Below are positions 62,301 to 64,000 of a stretch of DNA of 64,000 bases, piece after piece. Made by a program: the position numbers and the translations under genes. The notes beneath the pieces are model-generated. The model saw only the letters and a program-made list of their open reading frames with translations, made no database searches and was not told the origin of the DNA. Origin of the DNA: Lepidonotus clava (lineage: Eukaryota > Annelida > Polychaeta > Phyllodocida > Polynoidae); assembly GCA_936440205.1 (NCBI GenBank), contig OW387139.1, positions 39,768,378-39,832,377 of the forward strand, given 5' to 3'. Positions within the stretch are counted from its first letter, which is position 1. Every line of letters begins with the position of its first letter.

Positions 62301-64000
62301 AAAAGGCCTTTGCGGTTGATTATATTGATGAATATTCTTTATCTCTTTAGACAAATGACGAAAGAACATGGACATTCCTGCATAACAAGGTCAGTTTCAC
62401 TGTTTTATAGAGATATGTTAGTATCTGCATGCTAAATCAAATCCGAAACCTACTGTTGATAGCGAAAGTAAGTAATTGTATATGTAAATACAACCTGATT
62501 AAATGTAATAGGGTATAAAGTTGTCGCCTTGCAGCGATCATAATCATTTACATTTTGATTCATGATAATATTTCAAAAGAATATATCTTAACTCAAATTC
62601 AAAACTTGCATAACCTTAATGGTCTTTCCCTTCACATTCAAATGAAAGAGGACAAAATCCCCAAACAAAATGGGGGTATAGAAAAAACACAAAGGCTATC
62701 ATAGTTTTCATCCCTACCAGGTAATCCTGAATGGAGGCCACAGAGACGGGCGTCTTCCTCCACTGTCTCTGGTAGACCAGGTCACAGTCCAAGCCATAGA
62801 CTTTGGCCAAGGCCAGCGCCTCCCCGTACTCCTCATGGTCAATCTGAGAGAAACATAACATGGTTATGCAACGATTCATGAGGAGAAAGTATGTATTATT
62901 TATGAAAGTACTCACTGGGGAACTGCATTTAAACTTATAATAATGTTGTGAAACGAGTATTCAAAGAGAGGGATACTAGACTAGAAAATGCAATTCTTCA
63001 AGTGAAAAGATAGGAAGCTTACGAAATACAATCTGCAACAATCCTAAAAAGTTGTTAAAGAATAGGTGTGTCAATATGGTAAACAACAGAAATCCTAAAA
63101 CAATTTGGATATCTGTGTTATTTCTTTTCACTATCCTAATGAAAGTTTTATTTAAAATGGTCGACTTTCCTTGTTCCACATTGGGCTTAGGGGTATGACA
63201 ATAGAATGTATTGAGATTTGGTGTTCTATTTGATTACTTTATTATGTCACACAGCTGACTGACCTTCCTATGATAGAGTTCCTCTGGGGTGGTGGACTTG
63301 AGACTGATTAAGCGGTAGGTCTTGTTTATAACCCTGAAAAAAAGGGAAAAGGCGGTTAGTTGTCAACCTTAAAATGTAGAAATTAAGCTATGATTTGTCC
63401 AGTCAAAAAGTACTGGACCGACAGAAAGCCTCACAAAAAGTGGGAATTACAGGTTACATAAATCTGCGTACCTTCCTCACGTAATACATGGGTAACATAC
63501 CAATTTCGCTTGGCTAAGAATAGTTATATAAATATGTATTTATTTGCCAATGAATATTTAGGTGAAACCGTGTTTGTAATCACAAGTGACTTCATTCATT
63601 CATACACCAAGAACTATAAAGAAATTGAAGCATAAATAAGACGGGTAAGTCTTAATATATAAGAAGGATAACTGAATCAAATTTAATCTGTGACTCACTT
63701 GGGTCGTTTGCGTGGCGGTTGGAAGCGCTCGATGTCGGTGACATAGTGCAGCACCCACTTGACGTAGCGCGTGGTCTTGGTGACCATGGTCGTGTCCAGC
63801 TCGTCATCGCTGTCCTCGTAGTCCTCCTCCCCCTCCTCCAGCAGGCGGCGTTTCATATTACTCTGGTTGGCTTCACACTTAAAGTAAGTAAAACAAGGAA
63901 TTGAGCTTTGAAGTGGGGTGGGGCGTGGGGGACTCATAATTTTTTTATGGCCGATAAATTCAATTCAAAGGGCCCTAAGGACCACGTACCTCGGCGCCCT
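34365..64000 (-). CDS. NBAS: NBAS subunit of NRZ tethering complex, 45 exons, 5' end outside window
   Basis: NBAS with RINT1 and ZW10 forms the ER-bound NRZ tether that captures COPI vesicles with syntaxin-18 SNAREs. In vertebrates it also acts with UPF1 in mRNA decay. The 45 exons listed below join without a phase break into 5729 nt, 1908 codons plus stop. The N-terminal beta-propeller part lies beyond 64000. The visible part starts at an acidic linker ending RFQPPRKRPK. It runs through the alpha-solenoid Sec39 region (roughly exons w4-w20, placed from memory) and the long C-terminal solenoid to GSLLMTYRGTHPMLRTFDLS. Human NBAS has 2371 residues, and the visible share agrees with that. All introns are GT-AG, 137 to 2415 bp. 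Identity rests on recalled vertebrate sequence along the whole length. Odd points are a tandemly copied last exon, a duplicated acceptor at w43 and a NAGNAG acceptor at w8. Confidence 0.97.
35014..35259. mobile_element. MITE family A, copy 1
   Basis: 246 bp, ends CAGAAATGCC and GGCATCTCTG, flanked by a perfect 6-bp target duplication ATGTAA (35008-35013 and 35260-35265). Body marked by GTAGGAAAT motifs. It lies in the last NBAS intron, 41 bp from exon w44. CAGAG ends suggest a hAT-like element. Confidence 0.88.
35300..35428 (-). CDS. NBAS: NBAS exon w44
   Basis: Phase 0 to 0, 43 codons: CVKFVFDQLVEGGMWLAGVK to LSHQET. Acceptor CCCTTTCAG, donor GTGAGT. Confidence 0.94.
35841..36160. mobile_element. 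MITE family B, copy 2
   Basis: 320 bp, ends CAGGGTACCAAC and GTTGGTACCCTG, flanked by the perfect 6-bp duplication TTTATG (35835-35840 and 36161-36166). It is the best-kept family copy. Confidence 0.92.
36198..36330 (-). CDS. NBAS: NBAS exon w43
   Basis: Enters in phase 2, leaves in phase 0: SEEPEKHPWCQVLVAMVTHC to RPLSVK. The acceptor CCCTATGTTTAG is present twice, 36 bp apart. Confidence 0.93.
36331..36402. repeat. 36-bp tandem duplication over the w43 acceptor
   Basis: GGACCTAAACATAGGGAAAA followed by CAATAACATATATGCA is repeated with one difference. Each copy carries polypyrimidine tract and AG on the minus strand. Confidence 0.9.
36548..36570. repeat. Short perfect palindrome
   Basis: TTACTAGTACC, one G, then GGTACTAGTAA. 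It stands at the edge of a stretch (to 36722) where CTAGCCCG and CTAGTG motifs recur in both orientations. Confidence 0.8.
37000..37142 (-). CDS. NBAS: NBAS exon w42
   Basis: Phase 0 in, phase 2 out: VSETEMGTDAG through LDQFTALTQLLNVWPPLNAL. Matches vertebrate LLLQAWPPMKS. Confidence 0.95.
37443..37529 (-). CDS. NBAS: NBAS exon w41
   Basis: Phase 0 to 0: AFELNDADLTLLICYRTDAI then ISTGWVDRK, aligned to vertebrate FFRTEAILKASWPQRQ. Confidence 0.95.
37747..37852 (-). CDS. NBAS: NBAS exon w40
   Basis: Phase 2 in, 0 out: DLVSVDDVMTLLRPFCADVT, with LRPFCAD the same as in vertebrates. Confidence 0.96.
37990..38085 (-). CDS. NBAS: NBAS exon w39
   Basis: Phase 2 in and out: TPEDVPPLLEGRDLMKTLEA to HDDQDN. 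The following 137-bp intron is the shortest. Confidence 0.94.
   Translation of the reverse strand, partial: NSRGCAPFVGRPRPDEDVRGHCPAGPRRPGQ
38473..38615 (-). CDS. NBAS: NBAS exon w38
   Basis: Phase 0 in, 2 out: VHEVCVQMVLDAQPWSLVGE to LVVASI. Confidence 0.94.
39360..39522 (-). CDS. NBAS: NBAS exon w37
   Basis: Phase 2 in, 0 out: SDASWEDVAA, RMQQSLDHLTHLDNPVIAKL, ends LLDLSRSEPDK as vertebrate LYDLSRSEKEK. The acceptor TTTGATAAAG is pyrimidine-poor and so less certain than the others. Confidence 0.92.
39879..39970 (-). CDS. NBAS: NBAS exon w36
   Basis: Phase 0 in, 2 out: LGLECRQEIVRRAIKFCKQG followed by a basic GKKKRRDENLK stretch. Confidence 0.94.
40240..40378 (-). repeat. tRNA-derived SINE-like fragment
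   Basis: On the minus strand GGTATAGTGGGTTAC resembles an A box and GGGTTCGAGCCTGG a B box at tRNA spacing. The acceptor stem is absent. It is intronic. Confidence 0.5.
40439..40552 (-). CDS. NBAS: NBAS exon w35
   Basis: Phase 0 to 0: ADWIHRYEACGEYVQKLSPD to FVPQALDK. Confidence 0.95.
40950..41048 (-). CDS. NBAS: NBAS exon w34
   Basis: Phase 0 to 0: RGGFLQPSLVFCAWAVKMFW then GNESRGKEQPQTK. Confidence 0.94.
41118..41177. repeat. AT microsatellite
   Basis: About 60 bp of alternating AT with a few TTT breaks. A T28 run follows in the same intron at 41371-41398. Confidence 0.95.
41585..41703 (-). CDS. NBAS: NBAS exon w33
   Basis: Phase 1 in, 0 out: LDYKNLMDGTLRPLEVIRPI to LAPKIPDQ, as vertebrate LVPKIPEKD. 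Confidence 0.95.
41753..42091. mobile_element. MITE family B, copy 3
   Basis: 339 bp, ends AAGGGTACCAAC and GTTGGTACCCTA, flanked by the perfect 6-bp duplication ACTTTA (41747-41752 and 42092-42097). Confidence 0.9.
42592..42833 (-). CDS. NBAS: NBAS exon w32
   Basis: Phase 2 in, 1 out: LPTTQLEERVVQQ, MSQYVYPTIAGTDHGRLLYY, ITPDTHIRLLKKIK. One of the best conserved stretches. Confidence 0.97.
43295..43402 (-). CDS. NBAS: NBAS exon w31
   Basis: Phase 2 in and out: TTEQTVYETALSLAKRYKLP, then MWELYMTHLEHLFDC. Confidence 0.96.
43686..43752 (-). CDS. NBAS: NBAS exon w30
   Basis: Phase 1 in, 2 out: VDVARFTQDNEYKRETIIGL. Confidence 0.96.
44036..44354 (-). CDS. NBAS: NBAS exon w29
   Basis: Phase 0 in, 1 out, the longest internal exon (319 nt): ISLQLATYYYALQIGARLIT to DFTQAQVLENLSK, as vertebrate LDFTQAQILQGLRKG. 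Confidence 0.97.
44395..44520 (-). repeat. SINE fragment, same family as 54716
   Basis: About 60 bp share TCCGG(T/C)CAACC, AGGGTTCTTT and CCAGACTGCACAAGG with the element at 54716. The tail on the minus strand reads AATCAATCAAAC. Confidence 0.65.
45320..45371. repeat. 14-bp hairpin arms
   Basis: GGAGAGAAAACGTT and its exact inverse AACGTTTTCTCTCC, 24 bp apart, in an intron. Confidence 0.8.
45475..45551 (-). CDS. NBAS: NBAS exon w28
   Basis: Phase 1 in, 0 out: VLLQLAEDVILQDSCLGLAY to LLALPK. Confidence 0.96.
46065..46200 (-). CDS. NBAS: NBAS exon w27
   Basis: Phase 0 in, 1 out: GEADYRGLRC, ISGLNFSEAVLHLGSLEQTL. The acceptor ends CCCTCAAAAAAG, an unusual purine-rich stretch before the AG, so the exact 5' edge is less sure. 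Confidence 0.88.
46530..46871 (-). mobile_element. tRNA-derived SINE
   Basis: The head at 46800-46870 has an A-box-like GTCGTGGTAAGCGC and B box GGTTCAATTCC. A unique body of about 240 bp and a tail CGTTAAATGCCAATAACC with CCAACCAACC repeats follow. It lies in the w26-w27 intron in the direction of transcription. Confidence 0.75.
47174..47488 (-). CDS. NBAS: NBAS exon w26
   Basis: Phase 0 to 0, 105 codons: ILYERLQ, a Ser/Thr-rich variable part, TTSTTRTVLSAVSDRKWWQR, and RQGCHPFYGDV as vertebrate KQGCHPFYESV. Confidence 0.96.
47888..47975 (-). CDS. NBAS: NBAS exon w25
   Basis: Phase 2 in, 0 out: VELLSFAVAHCSEDMVEPIL to CYLETQ. Confidence 0.95.
48255..48376 (-). CDS. NBAS: NBAS exon w24
   Basis: Phase 0 in, 2 out: AKDHRVAHDTCQRLMERGYA, then PVWTECKALAQEEGFTDTKA. 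Confidence 0.95.
48932..49027 (-). CDS. NBAS: NBAS exon w23
   Basis: Phase 0 to 0: LLRLARLMRVAGNNERERE to VAQAALK. Confidence 0.95.
49028..51442. other. Longest NBAS intron
   Basis: 2415 bp between w22 and w23. Apart from a family E MITE at 50487-50713 I see no gene or repeat in it. Confidence 0.7.
50487..50713. mobile_element. MITE family E, copy 2
   Basis: About 227 bp with inverted ends of about 45 bp sharing CTAACTAATT or TTAGTTACG and GGCTGATCAGGGAAAT. It is the best copy for defining the family. Confidence 0.75.
51443..51522 (-). CDS. NBAS: NBAS exon w22
   Basis: Phase 1 in, 0 out: RMTQDRLILIQKAIDAKPFT to KNSQR. Confidence 0.95.
51801..52036. mobile_element. MITE family E, copy 3
   Basis: Inverted ends GGGGCCACATTTTCTTAACT and the inverse of GGCCCGTATCTTCTACTGAT, about 236 bp. 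Its end is about 10 bp from the donor GT of exon w21. Confidence 0.6.
52049..52161 (-). CDS. NBAS: NBAS exon w21
   Basis: Phase 2 in, 1 out: CLNLISDRPAIITEELDLIE to GVSMLPLQ. Confidence 0.96.
52599..52837 (-). CDS. NBAS: NBAS exon w20
   Basis: Phase 0 in, 2 out: SLLCSSRPENIQLAGEMMER, a variable loop, AAQEYFNSSAALTDNCMELA. Probably near the C-terminal limit of the Sec39 domain. Confidence 0.97.
53241..53495. mobile_element. MITE family A, copy 2
   Basis: 255 bp, ends CAGAGATGCC and GGCATCTCTG. The flanks CACAGT and CGTGAC do not form a clean duplication. Confidence 0.85.
53557..53659 (-). CDS. NBAS: NBAS exon w19
   Basis: Phase 2 in, 0 out: EPPLTSSQWKDLLLAMLDL, then RDKVYRCVPADVCYQ. Confidence 0.95.
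54102..54160 (-). CDS. NBAS: NBAS exon w18
   Basis: Phase 0 in, 2 out: NDVEEAKKLFTKLTRLSGR, the shortest complete exon (59 nt). Confidence 0.94.
54716..55115 (-). mobile_element. tRNA-derived SINE, long copy
   Basis: On the minus strand a tRNA-like head near 55035-55110 (GTAGCTCTTTGGCAGAGTGC) precedes a 300-bp body and a tail ACGTTAAACTAATCCCAC ending in CAAA repeats. It shares its 3' body with 44395. Confidence 0.65.
55241..55367 (-). CDS. NBAS: NBAS exon w17
   Basis: Phase 2 in, 0 out: SSKLHNQVDELECHLSAAET to ASIRGTQ. Confidence 0.95.
55660..55719 (-). CDS. NBAS: NBAS exon w16
   Basis: Phase 2 in and out: NDQLSNAFNILECLPQRGFG, as vertebrate NDQLCLCYDLLECLPERGYG. Confidence 0.96.
55968..56041 (-). 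CDS. NBAS: NBAS exon w15
   Basis: Phase 0 in, 2 out: VISRDNELISMALECIYACE. Confidence 0.96.
56473..56649 (-). CDS. NBAS: NBAS exon w14
   Basis: Phase 0 to 0, 59 codons: VRRWMVPFLQRCEKHSPPGT and DYLVTLAKDDL. Confidence 0.96.
56996..57214. mobile_element. MITE family C, copy 2
   Basis: 219 bp, left end TAAAGCCTGTATTCCACATA, right end GGTGGAATATAAGTTTTA. Shares TATAACATGTCTA in the body with the 25851 copy. Confidence 0.75.
57278..57412 (-). CDS. NBAS: NBAS exon w13
   Basis: Phase 0 to 0: LCDDLVTMETLVYECYVDDE to DKLRLIMSM. Confidence 0.96.
57720..57818. mobile_element. Family D terminal fragment
   Basis: Matches only the right end of the family D element (TTTTTGTCTATAAAATTC through GTTATCCGCGGTAAGAAGAA, ending GAATTC). 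No left partner was found nearby. Confidence 0.55.
58055..58184 (-). CDS. NBAS: NBAS exon w12
   Basis: Phase 2 in, 0 out: LSDWYQQRACQVERQSRQVE to LIRYGMERNVQ. Confidence 0.96.
58592..58666 (-). CDS. NBAS: NBAS exon w11
   Basis: Phase 2 in and out: AALDPNPQDPGAFLYEENPE, as vertebrate VEPNLQDESEFLYAAQPE. Confidence 0.95.
58978..59235. mobile_element. MITE family A, copy 3
   Basis: 258 bp, ends CAGAGATGCC and GGCATCTCTG, with a perfect 6-bp duplication GTTTAT (58972-58977 and 59236-59241). It ends 33 bp from exon w10. Confidence 0.92.
59269..59352 (-). CDS. NBAS: NBAS exon w10
   Basis: Phase 2 in and out: WRPEDPEVVAWEEGMWRRQD to WVEMDEC. The least conserved of the Sec39-region exons. Confidence 0.9.
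   Translation of the reverse strand: MAPRRPRGGGLGGGHVEETGLGRDGRV
59696..59767 (-). CDS. NBAS: NBAS exon w9
   Basis: Phase 2 in and out: LAILSNFPETFAPEEYRSLL, as vertebrate LAILSNFPETTSPHEYSVLL. Confidence 0.97.
59808..59853. repeat. T run joined to G19 run
   Basis: A T-rich run passes directly into G19 at 59835-59853, just upstream of w9 on the minus strand. Its length is likely to be polymorphic or poorly assembled. Confidence 0.95.
60227..60291 (-). CDS. NBAS: NBAS exon w8, NAGNAG acceptor
   Basis: Phase 0 in, 2 out: (Q)CDWRALEVLFTYHGAALLHH. The acceptor reads ACAGCAG, so a Gln codon may be included or skipped. The longer form keeps the spacing of vertebrate YAQESNVQALEILF. Confidence 0.95.
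60574..60678 (-). CDS. NBAS: NBAS exon w7
   Basis: Phase 0 to 0: EILGGIHAAEDRFDPKFFEE to ELAVNYAR. Confidence 0.96.
61171..61381 (-). CDS. NBAS: NBAS exon w6
   Basis: Phase 2 in, 0 out: FILCDSGEAYEES, a highly charged EEALEEAKEEAAEKRR stretch (likely helix), then LEQRELCRARVRLLQYLDRL. Confidence 0.96.
62075..62226 (-). CDS. NBAS: NBAS exon w5
   Basis: Phase 0 in, 2 out: SKISKRSWVLNDCMERVPEN and GTDLEALLAIGRGED. Confidence 0.98.
62718..62843 (-). CDS. NBAS: NBAS exon w4
   Basis: Phase 0 to 0: IDHEEYGEALALAKVYGLDC and DLVYQRQWRKTPVSVASIQD, almost as in vertebrates. Confidence 0.98.
63264..63333 (-). CDS. NBAS: NBAS exon w3
   Basis: Phase 2 in, 0 out: VINKTYRLISLKSTTPEELY to HRK. Confidence 0.97.
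63699..63877 (-). CDS. NBAS: NBAS exon w2
   Basis: Phase 0 in, 2 out: CEANQSNMKRRLLEEGEE, acidic DYEDSDDELD, VTDIERFQPPRKRPK as vertebrate TEMERFAPPRKRPR. Confidence 0.96.
63990..64000 (-). CDS. NBAS: NBAS exon w1, cut by window edge
   Basis: Only the last 11 nt are inside: a split codon plus GAE before donor GTACGT. Reads into CE of w2, as vertebrate LECE. Confidence 0.8.

Overview
The window looks like AT-rich nuclear DNA of a bilaterian invertebrate. It has eukaryotic GT-AG introns, tRNA genes with internal A and B boxes and oligo-T terminators, a poly(A)-tailed LINE, tRNA-derived SINEs and many MITEs. SINE tails of the type CGTTAAA...CCAACC are, from memory, common in molluscs and related marine lophotrochozoans. 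That placement is only a guess and the species cannot be fixed.

Bases 1-13390 are a tandem array with a 936-bp unit. Each unit carries tRNA-Asp(GTC) on the plus strand and tRNA-Gly(GCC) and tRNA-Arg(ACG) on the minus strand. The array is already running at base 1. Its middle units are almost identical. Changes collect at the visible edges and around an internal 409-bp partial duplication, and the array ends in a broken Arg/Asp junction plus one decayed tRNA-Gly.

Bases 13691-33900 hold no host protein gene that I can support. They hold a 606-bp inverted-repeat element, a long-TIR element with a nested insert full of mini-repeats, SINE pieces, a 90-bp-arm palindrome, several MITEs, a 5'-truncated LINE (28845-31200, minus) and a 36-bp minisatellite with a 109-bp higher-order period.

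Bases 34365-64000, minus strand, are the 3' four fifths of NBAS, a subunit of the NBAS-RINT1-ZW10 (NRZ/syntaxin-18) ER tethering complex. I could place 45 exons, the first cut by the window edge. All have GT-AG junctions, and their phases join into one open frame of 1908 codons plus stop that follows vertebrate NBAS as recalled from memory. The introns host copies of five or more small repeat families. The last coding exon is followed by two further tandem copies of itself that keep their reading frames. These copies, a 36-bp duplication of a splice acceptor, and the MITE families with 6-bp target duplications are the main novelties.
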